DNA from: Lepidostoma basale
Taxonomy: Eukaryota; Arthropoda; Insecta; Trichoptera; Lepidostomatidae
DNA length: 64,000 nucleotides
Assembly (NCBI GenBank): GCA_022606425.2
Contig: JAHDVF020001361.1
Location: 372,001-436,000 of the forward strand
Reading direction: 5' to 3'
Program-made: the position numbers and the translations under genes
Notes under the pieces: model-generated
What the model saw: only the letters and a program-made list of their open reading frames with translations
Database searches by the model: none
What the model was told of the DNA's origin: nothing
In this document: positions 47,751-60,800 of the stretch, in pieces
Layout of the letters: each line of letters starts with the position of its first letter
How positions within the stretch are numbered: position 1 is the stretch's first letter

Positions 47751-47862
47751 GGCGCCATCTATGTTAGTTTTAAAGTATCATAAAGTTATATGACGTTCTG
47801 ACGCCATCTGTGTACAATATAACATTTCATCATAAAAAATAAATGCGATTTTGGCGCCATCT
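47751..47862. promoter_or_regulatory. Three evenly spaced AGATGGCG motifs
   Basis: GGCGCCATCT (47751-47760), GACGCCATCTG (47800-47810) and GGCGCCATCT (47853-47862) occur about 51 bases apart; on the minus strand they read AGATGGCGCC or AGATGGCGTC. The word resembles the core of insect CTCF sites. It sits about 1 kb past the ANKIB1 stop codon, between two genes. A further AGATGGCGC lies in an ANKIB1 intron (52350-52358). Function is inferred from motif similarity only. Confidence 0.35.
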
Positions 47863-48139
47863 GTCAACATATAATTCAAACATTTTAAACAGAAAGAAAC
47901 AAGACCTAATTTAGCAAATATTTGTTATACACAGATATGTTCCACCAAAAATCGTGTTAATTAAGTAATCAAAGCCATAGAAACATGGAAGATTGGTTCA
48001 CAAAATTAGAAAAACCTAATTATTTAAAAAAAATAACGATATTATTGATATAAGCGAATTTTTTAAAAAGAGTTGAGTGTATATCATATACATTAAAATA
48101 AAGGTTTTGAATACGATTGACAGTTGAAATTATATCTTT

Positions 48140-48420
48140 TTTTTGTTTTGAATGTATACAAATACTTGTAGACAAATACTGGATTTTACCCATAGCGGGT
48201 TAATCATTTAAGGATTAATTGTATCTCAATAGAGACGAAGATGTAAATCGTTTTGGAAACAGCATTTGGTGGTCGAGGCGTTTACAGAACTTATGACCTG
48301 TCATTGTTTGGGTAAAGCGATCACTTTATGTAATACAACCTTCCCCATTCCGCCCTTCTTACGACCACCACGTCTGACAATTATTTTTCAAAGATGTATA
48401 TATGCTACTATGTTGAGGAA
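48140..48420 (+). repeat. Dispersed repeat X
   Basis: This forward copy includes CAAATACTGGATTTTACCCA, TTGTATCTCAATAGAGACGA, GACCTGTCATTGTTTGGGTA and CATTCCGCCCTTCTTACGAC. Confidence 0.65.
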
Positions 48421-48824
48421 CATTTCACACATTTTAGTTCAATCTGGACTAGCGCCATAGAACGAAACGAGCTGTAAAGCGAAATTACAATACTATTTTT
48501 TTATTTTAAAATTTGAATTTAGATCCTGGGGTCTAAATTCAAATCAAATTTACATTTGTGGAAAAATATATTACGTGATTTGTAAGGGCTTCCGAAACGT
48601 GAATATACTCGTATATACTTTAACAAATAAAATTTATAAATTAATCCGTATTTAAAATTTTTAAGTATTTATCAAATTGAGAACGCACAATTCGAAATTT
48701 AAAAAATGGTACTTTTCCCGTTTACCGTTGTAAACTTCTAATAAACCTAGATTCAGACATCATTTTAATATACACATTTTTAAATAAAGCGAAATTTGGC
48801 ACACAATTCCAACCTTTACATATC

Positions 48825-51800
48825 TTACAGGGCCGAGCTGACTTCGTCTTGCTCGGCTGATGGAGAGTCGTTTTCTATGCAGCACATGGGTGAAACAGCC
48901 TCTTCGGGCTTCTCTTGAACCAAGTTCTCAGAACTGCGGCGAACCGCCTCTTCGGCTTTGGTTTCCCCCTTTCTCTCTACATTCGTTTCTCTGTCTTTCT
49001 TACCATCTGACTTGTCTTTCTTTTTACTTCTTTTTCTTCTTTTTGAATCTCTCGTTTTAGGTGAGCGCTCCAGGAGAAACAGCGCTTCGTGGAAGTCATC
49101 TGAACTTAAATTCGATTCCTGCACGTGCAGAACCGAGCTCAAGGCTCCATCTGTGGATGATTTCGGAAAGTGGAACATCTCTCTGTCCCTCTCGGGCTCG
49201 TTGGCGCTCTTGGACTTCAGCTTCGAGCTGGCCAATGCCTCGTCAGAAAAATCGTTGAGGGTTATCAGCGGTCTTGCAGACCAAGATTTCTGCAGGGTTG
49301 ACTTCCCAATAGCAGCACTCGTCGGCGAGTTAGGTAGCGACATATCAAATGTTATCTGATCGCCCATGGAGCTTTTTGGGAAAATATTCTCGTACAACGC
49401 TTCGTCTTCTTTGCTTGTTGGACATATATATTCTGAACTGCGTTTCGGTTCTTTCTTTTCTGTAACATCCTTCATTGAAGTTCCTATTGAAGACATGTTG
49501 CTTATCATTATACCTCCACTGTGGCAGCCAGTGTACACTGTCCCTCTTAATGTGCGGTGTAAGGTGCTTTCCATATCTATATTTTCATTTGAACAATCGT
49601 TCATAAGGCCAGGATCGTCGTCATCGAGAAATACATCGTCGCTGAAATGCGAAGGAGGTAAAACTGTTAAGTCAAGAATGCTCAGACTCTCATTGGATAG
49701 TCGATTCCTCGCGTGGTCTATCCTAGGCCCTGTTGGAGTCGTGGATCGCAGCAATGAAGGGGTGTATAACTCTGGTGAACCAGGTGTGTAGGTAGAAGTA
49801 TTCATTGTTTCACTGCAGGGTGACAATGAAGGAGAAGTTACGTGGACTATCACTGGACTTGTTGGGAGAACGTTAGCCAGCTCTTTGTAGTCCTTCCAGG
49901 CTATCTTCTGTTTCACTTTGGGCGACCTCTGCTCCGAATTCGGAAGTCTAAAGGAGCTGGTTCTATTGAAGTACTGAGATTGCGAGGTAGATCTCGACAC
50001 GTTCGAATCGGAATTGGCCAGGGCTGTTGTTGACAAGGTGGATTTTGGTGATGTCTCACGACAAATCGAAACCCCTGAAATGTAAAGCGTAGGCGATTTT
50101 GGTATACCCGTCTCTGATTCACATTCGTTGCTGCTGTCTGTTTCAAGTCCTCTCTTTGTTTTCACCACCTCTTCCACTTTGACTTGTTCCTGTTGCGTTT
50201 CGTCGCAGATCTTAATGCTCAAAGTAGGGATATTTTTAGTTTTTGAAGAGTTCTTTATTGAGGATTTCTTCGGACTGTTGTTTCCCTTGTTATCAATATG
50301 AGACTTATGCTTTTCTGGACTAGCATTCCCCTGGCAAATCAATGCATTTCTCTCACTGATGTGTTTTTCTGAACTGCACGACTTAACTTTCGTCTGTCCC
50401 CTGTCTGTTCTTGGGATGTGGTCCGAATGTCTCCTAAAGTTGTCACCTATGATATCATTTTGATTGAGGTTATGCATGGCGCTTTCAACATGCAGTCCAG
50501 CGTTTTTGTTTTTGGCCACTTTCGTGACGTGCGTGTTGACTTTCAGGTGGCTTGAATTCAAGTCTGGTAGATGGATTACCTTGTCGTTGAAGTCGAAGAC
50601 TTCTGGTTTTATTTTTCCCCTGCAGTCCACGCTCACCGTTGTTGGTGCATCTGTGTCGTTTATGACGATGTTCGTCTTTGTCAGCCTGTCTTTCTTTTCG
50701 CTGTATTTGTTCGGGGATTGGTTCTCGGTTTTGACGCACTTCTTTTCACAGCAGAACTCTCCCCACTGCAGATTCTGCGGGAAGGGATACTTCTTCCGGG
50801 AGTTTTCGTCTCTGTTGCTCCTTGAAGACGACTCCGCCATGATGTTGGCTCTGTACAGGTCTTGTTTGACTGGGGTTTTGGTAGTTTTGACTATATCATA
50901 GTCAAAATCACACTGCTGTGTGTAGGCGTCGATTTGTATACTTTTTGTTATTGTATATTGTGTGTTTTCTCCTTGGGATAATTTCAGCGTCGTTTTTGGA
51001 GGATGTGGAAGCGTAGACACTTCTATCGGCATCACATCAGAACCGCTGTTTTCCAGATTTTCTGAAAACAAAAAAATACTCTAATATTACAACTCTGTGA
51101 CGATCAATTTTTATAATTTTCTTGGAGTGACGTGTTTCGCCTTGCTGGGGCATTATTAAAATAGTTAACCCACACTCACCAAAATCCATTCTGCTCATCA
51201 AGTCATCTGGTATCTTGCTGTACCTGTAACAATTTATTTAATTTATTTTTTAAATGTTATTTAATAATAGGGATGTTTGTAAAAGCGAAATGGTGGCGAT
51301 TCAGAAGTAGAATCTACCAACCTTTTTTTATTTCTTTTTTCTTCTAAAATTACGGTAAAATGCATCTATTGGGTATCTATTGGGTATTAAAGGCATCTAT
51401 TGTTAAAATATAATATAAATATAATACCAGGAACGCACGAGAGATGGTTCGACAATAGGAAGACAAGATACTCTATAAAGTCAAGTGTATTTGTCTTCTG
51501 AATGTACTTTTACTAATAAGAAAGACGTCAATCTTGAAGTCAGTTATATAATAAATAGTTAATGGTACAAAAAGGTTGCATGATCAAATTAATTAAATAT
51601 CAAATGTCGGCTATCAAAGGGCAGTCAAAGAAATCTAAATGCGTGCATGGCACGAACTATGAATGTTGAGGAAACGATAGAAGTATGTTAGGAATGGTTA
51701 GTTAGTTATTTACACTTAATATTTCATTCCAACATTACATTTTTTTTAAATAAGAAAAAATAATAAAAAGATCAAAGATGGTTTTTGCATATGGAAAGAA

Positions 51801-54800
51801 TGAATGAAGAAAGAATGGTAAAAAAGAATGGTTAAAGATGTAAATGGAACCAGAAATAGAGGAAGGCGGTGGAAAAAGTGACACGATCAAATAAATCAAA
51901 TATTGAATGTCGTCCACGTGAGGATTCAGAGAAAGAAAGGAAGAAAAAAAAGCAAGAGAAATGTGTCAGGAAAGAAAAGTGTGGCAGTCCATTATTTCTG
52001 CCTACTCCTTTGGGGAGACGGCGTGATGGTTAGTTAGTTAGTTAGTTAATAAAAAAATATAATAAAAATTACCTGATTCAAATTCAAAAATCGAATACAT
52101 GGAACTGAAAACAAATGAAGCAGAATATGGCACAAAAATGACGATTTCTTGGTGCTTAATCGGAAATAAGCAGTGAGAAGGAATGATAAAACTCAAGAGA
52201 ACTGAAAAAAGAAAAAAATAATAATAAAACAAATGTTTTCCTATTTCTCAATATAATCCATTCATGGTTTATATTTTTGCTTGAATACACATGCAGTAAT
52301 GTCATGACGATCTACTGACGATTGACAGCTGTCATTTAAAGCGATTTGAGCGCCATCTCTTGGTGACTTACATTACACACGATTAAACACTTACTTCAAA
52401 CAAAATTAGTTCACAGCAATATAGTCTGTAACACCCCAAGCAGTATAAGAACTAGTTGGTTTTCACAATAAGAGATGCCTTTTAAAAGTGCATTATAATT
52501 CGGTTGCTTTCAAATTAATTTTGTAAACCTTCTCCCATCTCCCTTTTTCCTTGCTGTAGACCTATGTGAACTCTTCTCCAGAGGGTTGCTCGTCCTGTGA
52601 GGTGGATTCCCAGCTGTCTTTCCATCGTTTAGGAGGTCTTCCGCGAGGACGAGTCCGTGGGACTGATTATGTAGTACAATATAGGGGAGTCTGATGGTAT
52701 CCATTCTTTGAACATGACTATACCATTCCCTCTTTCGCTGTCTACTCCATATTATAATACCCTCAACCTCACATATCTCTCTTATTCTGGTGTTCTTCAC
52801 GCGATCTCTTAGTCTCTTGTCTCCTCAGTGTCTTCATCTCTTGTTTGGTCCTGACTCTGTCTGCCCTTGCTTCAACGCCATATGTTATATTGGTCTTACG
52901 CATGCTTTATAGATTCTCATCTAAATTGACACGTCTTTGTTTTTACATAGTGTGGATTTTAGAGCACCAGAGATTGCAGCTGTTTTCTTGACTTGTGTTT
53001 ATATTTCTACCGCAGATCAGCTCATGTAACTTTATATTTAAGTTTTAATATTTAAAATAAAAATGGGATTAGAAATACTCACGTGGCATTCGTGTCATCT
53101 GTGCTGGAGCTGCCAAGAGAAATATCTCCCATGCTCCAAGAGCGCCTGACCTTTCCCCCGAGCTGACGAAGTAGAGGAGGACGCTGCCAGGCTCCGCCGG
53201 ACCTGAGCAGAGGAGGCCTGGTCTTCCCTGGGAACAGATGAATTGGATACACATTATGACTTAATGCCAATGTATATGTAGCAGGGAAAAACTACCATTT
53301 AAAAACCAACATTTAAAGTATCATATTATACAAATTCATACACGCCACGAGGTAACAGCCTCTTTTTTTCCCTCATCATTATAAGCATTCCCGTTGGAAC
53401 CGTATGTTATCGGTTTCCATATCATCCAGTTCAAGCCACAAGAGTCTCAAATTTATGCATTAAACGACGTCTTGTGGACTCTGCAGAACGTCCATGAATG
53501 CCATAAATTGGCGAACAGAGCACTGATTTTGATAATAAATTTTAATAATTTCAACTCGTTGTTGAAGCGTGTAGCGTTCTATGGTGAAATATCAAAACTA
53601 AATGAGTATTTTTGTCAAATTTGACAACCATCGCTTAACCTTTCCCTTACGGTTCTAAAATAAAAACGCGCGTTCCTGTGTTGGGTAGTCAGTACCCAAT
53701 CAAAAATTAGCGATTTTAAATCGGCAAAATACGAACATTCATAGCTAATCCCCTTAATTAATTATAATTGAAGTCAAAAATCATAATAATTGAGATTTGC
53801 TAAAAACATTTTAAAAAAACATCCGGCAACGCTCACGGGACGAGCATTGGTCCACTCTGGTTGCAAGCCCGAGAGCTACTGCCGGGCAGTGAGAACATTG
53901 AGCACAGTGAAGTATACAAGAGTGAGATGCGAATATAGTGTCGCGCACTCAGATCTAAGAATTTTGGTTCCGATTTTACATAATACCGATATATTTTGAT
54001 TTTATTTCGATTAAAATGGAAAATTAACATAAAAATCAACCATAGGTAATCATATGAAATTCTGAGTGCTTTATTTTGTAGACGTTGGACGATCTAAGTG
54101 TGTGCGGGAGATACCTATTGGTGGCGATGAGGTTCGCAACCCATCACACCGCGTCTCCCGCAGGGGTGAAAAGAGAAGGATGGAGTGTTGCATCGGTTAA
54201 AGTGTGGCAGTCCATTCTTTCTGCCTACCCCTTCGGAAAGACGGCGTGATGGTGTATTATTATATTATATTAATATACCATATATTTTCGTGAAGAACTT
54301 GCTCCTTCCCGCGTTACATAGTTTGAGAAACTCAGGTTTAAACATTTCATAATATGACTCACTGCAAGCATATTTACCATCTTGACAATAATCCATGAAG
54401 CCAGAAGTTCCTGAGCTTCCTGGCCCTTCGTGATCATCCCTGTGTCTTCTGGATCCATGATCGTCTTCGTGTCCATCCATCTGTAAAAAAAACTCACATT
54501 AAATAACAGAACGCTTGGCTCCTGATCAAGGGGACTTGGGTTCTTTGATACGACCAGATTCCTTTTCTATAATAAAGAGCAATTTTCTGCTCTCATTGAA
54601 GATTGTACAGGGTATTTTAATACGGACGCTCTATTTTTAACAGCTCATGCAAAATGTCTATTGTGGCGTGCGCTGCGTGCTACGTAGCGCCGTCCTGTTG
54701 GAACCATATATTGTCGGTATCCATATCATACAGTTTAAGCCACAAGAGTCTCATTAAACGACACCTTGTGGACTTTGCAGGACGGCCATGAATTCCATAA

Positions 54801-57800
54801 ATTGACAAACAGAGCACTGATTTTTATAATAAATTTTAACAATTTCAACGCGTTGTTGAAGCGTGTAGCATTTCATGGTGAAATGTCTAGACTAAATAAG
54901 TATTCTTGTCAAATTTGATAGCTATCGCTTTACCAAAATGGCCGCTATACGCTGTCAAAGTACGAGCGTCCTTATTAAAAAACCCTTTGACCACCAGGAT
55001 ACACCACTTGCAGCGAAGCCATGGCAGCCATTTGGCCGAAATTATATTTCATACATAATGTCATTAAATGTCATTTAAAATTACAACTAAATTATGGCAA
55101 TATCAATTAGAAAAATTGTTTTATTTTATTTAAAAGTTCGAGCGCTCTTAATGAAAAATCATATATAAATTAATCTAATAGCATTGATATAAATCCTTGG
55201 CGTTTAATACAATATTATATTTAAAAATGGTCTAAGACTGACAGAAGCCCTATTAGAATTATGCTTGAAGTTCATTACTTGTGAGACTGAAACGTAAAGA
55301 GTGTGCGAGAGATTGGCGTATATTTTTTACTCTTCACACTTCAATACGCGACAGTGCGATACACCGGTAAATGTTTGATTGTATTAGTAATTTGTCTCCG
55401 ATTTTCGATAAAATACTTACTATGTGCCCAATATGAATTTAATGGAGGAGTACCGAAAATCTTATAGAGTTATTCGGTGACCTTCGTGGTAAAGTGGTAA
55501 CAACTGTGACTACGACAACGAAGGTCTCAGGTTCGATTCTCGGCGATGACAGCGTGAAAAAAATCACACTGTTGGGTCTGGTAGAATTCACGTGACAATA
55601 AAAATTGTGATAGACTAGCTACCTTTCACACGTCATGAGAATCAATGCTTGATGAACTTGCTGTACACAAAAATGTGGAAAGCAACGGGAAACTATCGCA
55701 TTAAAGGGCCATGTGGCTTTCCAAGAACCATGAAAAATATAAACCAGTCCCTAGGGTTGAAAATTATTTTAAAAAATAGATATTAAACTTTCAACCTATT
55801 TGAAGCAACGTTGATTAGAAATTTAATAAAAATTGGTTTTTACATGTCTCTGATGATGATCTTTCGACTTGTCTTGCCTCGGAGCCAGAAGATCCAGCGT
55901 CCCCAAAGCCAAGTTTGGTAGATCCAATGGAGCACCACCAAGAGCTTTTAAGAAGTATCCAACTGTGATATCAGCAGCTCTTGACCAACTTTCCTCCTGA
56001 AACAAAATACAAAGTTATCTTATGTCTTAATATAGTAGGTTTCTAATGATCGTAGGTTTCTAATGATAGTAGGTTTTTAATGATAGTAGGTTTCTAATGA
56101 TAGTAGGTTTACAAATAAAGGTGAAGAATATTGATTAAATACTTTTGTAGGTATATCAAAAGTGAAGAATGCAACGCACAATCGTATTATCATTCCGATC
56201 CTTATGTATGTAACGATGCATATAATGGTAAAATAAAGATGAAAGAATGCGACAGAAATGAGATCCCTTAGATGCATGAACAGGAAACGTTTGTATTGTG
56301 AACGGTCGCATTATGTTTAGAGAAGGTAACCTCTACAGAAAATCTCTATAGAAAGCAACGGGAAACCACTCCAGTAACACTTCCCAGAAAATCAGTGTGT
56401 TGAAAAAGAATTTGACGTAGTAATCGCCTACGTCCGGGGAACCCGACATGGCACTCTATACGAAGAGAAGACAGAAAATAATGATATGTTGATCCCTTCT
56501 ATATTTTCTAACTAACAACCACGACGGCTCACTGAAAAGGTAGGCAGAAAGAATGGATTGCCATACTATTCTTTCCTGACATACTTCTCTGGATTCCTAA
56601 ACAATCATACATGTTAAGCACACACGTTGATTTAAAGAGAGTAATAATCATGCCTCTGTTCAAATGAAAAGGGTCGCGTATGAAATGTGGAAACCACGGA
56701 GCTATTGATTTTTTTAGTATAATTACTCAAGTATATAGTAAAATGTTAATAAAAATAATAAGAAAGATGATGAATGACAGAGTTAGGGATGTGCAACGCT
56801 TTTATAAACGGCAAAAAGATTCTGGCTAAAAACCATCTGTGGGTTTGTTTACTTGCAAAAATCTATATTTTCTAAGGGTACCTGTTTAGTTAATCCACTT
56901 GTTCTCGCTCCGTCAGACTGTGGTGATCCCTCTCCTTGTGCCGAGAGCTGGTGGGAGCTGCTTGGTGCTCCGCCCCCTTCCTGCATCTTCGCATCTCCAC
57001 TTCGTAGTCGCGACATCGGCTCCTGTAGGGAAAGCTGTATGGCCAACTTCAGCTGGTCATCCGAAAGACTCAGCTTGTCTTCTGTGGAAGAAAATGAATG
57101 AAATCTCTAAAAAAAAAAAGCACAATTGACTTAAAATCTTCTACGTCTTAGTTTAAGTCATATGATGCGTTTGTGACAATGAGCTGTCCTGCGATGGAGC
57201 GTAAGATTCGCATTTCTGCTACTCTGAGAAGGTTCTTAGACAGATTGTTTTACCGATTGCTTAACAGATTGGTTTACCTACCGGCCGCCAGAATCAATCA
57301 GCCTCTGGTGACACCGGTGGGAAGAGCAATTAGTCAGCTGAGCGCGGTCTCCTCGGAGATCGACGTCTTTTTTATTAGTGAGGGTACGTTCAGGTGACAA
57401 ATACTCTCGACTTTAGAAAGTATCTTGACTTCCTAATATCGAACCATTTCTAATGCGTTCCTGGTACTATGTTATAAGTGTATAATATTTTACCTGTACT
57501 CAATAGATGTCTTAAACATTTATGCTGTTTGTAATGTCTTTTGAGTAAATAAACTGATTTGAAATGAGAATTTCAGTCAGCCATCTATGTAGATTTGGTT
57601 GCACTTGTGAATTGAAACTGACACGTGAAGATAAATATGGATTTTGAAGTATATATACATCTTCCAAAAATGTGTCATGCATGATCACAATAACAAAGGT
57701 GGAATGGGGAATGTTGTAATTACATAAAGCGTGCGCTTAACCCAACCAATGACAGGTCATAAGTCCTGTAAACACCTTGATCATCCATGTGTAGTTTCCA

Positions 57801-60800
57801 GTTTACGTCTTCGTCTCTATTGAGATACAATTAAATTTTGAATTAACCACCCTTTGGTGTAAATCCAGGATTTCGTATACAGGTATAAGTATACATTCAC
57901 AAATATTTGTAAAATCATTACTATTATATATCCTGACATTCCTCTTTAGCTTCCTTTTCATTCTTACAACGAGTCATACACTAATAATGAATGTTAAAAG
58001 AACACGAAAGAGTTTTAAAATTTGATAAATTTGAATGGACTTACATGCGCATGTGCAGTAAAAACCAACATGGCAGACGCGCAAGATGGAACTCACGTGA
58101 CTCTTTATAAAATTTGATCACACAATGATTTGATTTAAGGGTTTTTCAACGTGACAAATGATTGAACAGTTATCCAATTCATTACTTTAATTTTTCCGTA
58201 CCGTAATCAGCTGGAGCCCCGATGGAAACAGAAATATTCAACCGCGCTGGTCTCTGCCGTCTTGTAAGTGTCACATCTGAAATTATAAATGTTTATATTA
58301 TAGATAACGATTAAAAAAAATACTCGAGCAAATGTATTTATATATCATATATTAAATCAACAACGAATATATTTAAAATGTGTAAAATTCCATATCTGAG
58401 ACTAGAGGCTTTTGAGATGTGGTCCTATAGAAGACTATTAGGAATTTCCTGGAGAGACATTACTTGCATGCCATAATGGAGGGTATGACCGAGTGGAAAA
58501 ACTCTAAGGGACGCCCACGCCGAGAGTACCTGGAGGACCTGTTGGTGGACGTGCGCTGCTCATCATATGCAGATTTCAAAAGAGCCACAAGACAGGAAAG
58601 AATGGAAGAGAAGAATAGAGGAAATTGCTGCAAATTAATCCCGGGATTGAAACTTTTTAATAATACCTAATAATACCCAACACACATTTATAACCACCGT
58701 GAATATGAGACTGAAACAATCTCCGAAACCAGAATGTCCAGAAAGATGACCTATATGGATTTTCCCAAAATCCCAAAATGCATATTGCTACCAACCGTCA
58801 CAATTATTTAATATTTCATTTTCTAAAAGTTTTATTATATCATATTTTATGGGAAATATATATTATTAATTCTTCATATAAAGCACTCACTTTGTGGATA
58901 GACATTTTAAATAATTATATAAATAAAATAACTTTGTATTTAACCAAATAGTTATTATACTGCCCTGATGAAGCTTGGGTCCAAGCGAAACTAGTTGGCA
59001 TCAATATAATAACCCTACCGTGGTTAAATACAAAGTTATTTTATTTATATAATTATATATATTATTGTCTTGATACGGCGTATAAAATAATCTTTGTTCA
59101 TTTTAAAAATAATTAAAATGTGTGTTGACCTCTGGAAGATGGTGAAGAGCTGCAATCAGGTTCTGGACCTCGTCTCGCTTGCTCCTCCAGCATCTGCAGT
59201 CGGGACATCTCAAGAGCTATGATCAAGTCCATGTTGTATTCCGAAACGTTGATGCGATATACTGAAAAACATGAATTATCATTATATAAATGCGGTTAGA
59301 TTTTTTGGACTCCATCAGGACAGTTTTGATATTAATAAAATAGTCATTTTAGATAATAATAAAAATACTCTTTTCTTTTTCTACACGTCCGATGCACACC
59401 TCATACCTTTTAACAAGGTTATAGGTTAAATTCATGACCCACATAAGTGGACTTCGACTGCTGAACCAGCATATTTCATGATGAAATATATTACACGAAT
59501 AACCGAAAACGCCTGACTTAGGACCTACTTATCGCAATGATGAAATACATTGCATGGGCAAAAGTGATGAATCAGGGCCCGGATTCATCCACACGGGCCA
59601 CTAGAGCAGAGCCAAACTCTTCGTATGGCTTGTCCACGTTCAGAAGCTTGAAAATAACTTACCATCAGCGTCAGTGGAAGAAGCTGATCTGTCAGATGAG
59701 GTTTGAGGGGAGACAGTGAGCTGGGGCTCCTGAAGGATGGTGTGGTCGGGATCCAAGGGTTCTGGCACCCTAAGAGGTTCTCCTCGAGGACCCAGTGAGA
59801 ATCTCCAGGGATCTCGGTGGTCCAGTTTGCCTCTTGCTAGTAATCTCGACTGTAAAAAAAGAAGAATAAAAATACAGTTAAACAAAAGCTACGAGTACTT
59901 ATCTAATTTCTTCCGAATTTATTCTACTTTTGTCCTTAATTTGTTAGATCCATGCTTCACTTCATTCAAAAGAGTCATATCGAGTCCAGTATTACTGGAT
60001 CGCACGTAACAGCGATCCGCGCGCCCGTGGCAAACAGGGAAATTTATTTTACGGATAACCCTCGTATTTTATGGGAATGACGTGTTTCATGTCATAAAAT
60101 TACTTAATGAGTTCTAAGAAACACTTTCCAAAATATATATTTTTTTAAATGTACAAAGCCTCATCAATTTTCGTTAATTACCATATTTTGCTCCATTTAC
60201 TAGTGTATTATATACAGCAACGAGCTGAAATTTCGCCACACTTGATAATGCCTTAGATGGGCGAAACATGTCATTCCCATAAAATACGAGGGTTGTCCGT
60301 AAAATAAATTTCCCTGTTTGCCACGGGCGCGCGGATCGCTGTTACGTGCGATGCGTTAATTAAAAAATAACCTACATTAATTGTTAAAATTTAAAATGCT
60401 GTCTATGGTATCATTTTTTTTCGCGACAGCTGTTTCTTCGATCAACAGGGGTTACAATATTTTTTTCAACAATTTAAATAAATTTGCGTGATTTTTCTGC
60501 ATCTCACACAGTTACAGAACTATTATCAGAGGCAAACTGGTTCAGCAACTCGAGAGATAAAACCATTTTCCCTATCTCTCTTGAAGATGGTTAGTAAAAT
60601 GAAAAGGGGAAGAAGAGAATTTTTTTTTATTTCGTTGACGATTTTTCGATTTTGTTTCAACATAGGTTGACGATGGCAATGACAATGCCTCAATGCCTCA
60701 AGACTAAAGTCTTCAACCAATGCATCTTGCCAGTCATGACGTACGGAGACACGGACAAAAGGTCTAGTCTACAGATTCAAGATTGCCCAACGCGCCATGG

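Noticed and set aside
48860..50901. Several long plus-strand frames opposite the ANKIB1 last exon
   Set aside because: They are shadows of the 745-codon minus-strand exon; they have no splice logic and no recognisable domains.
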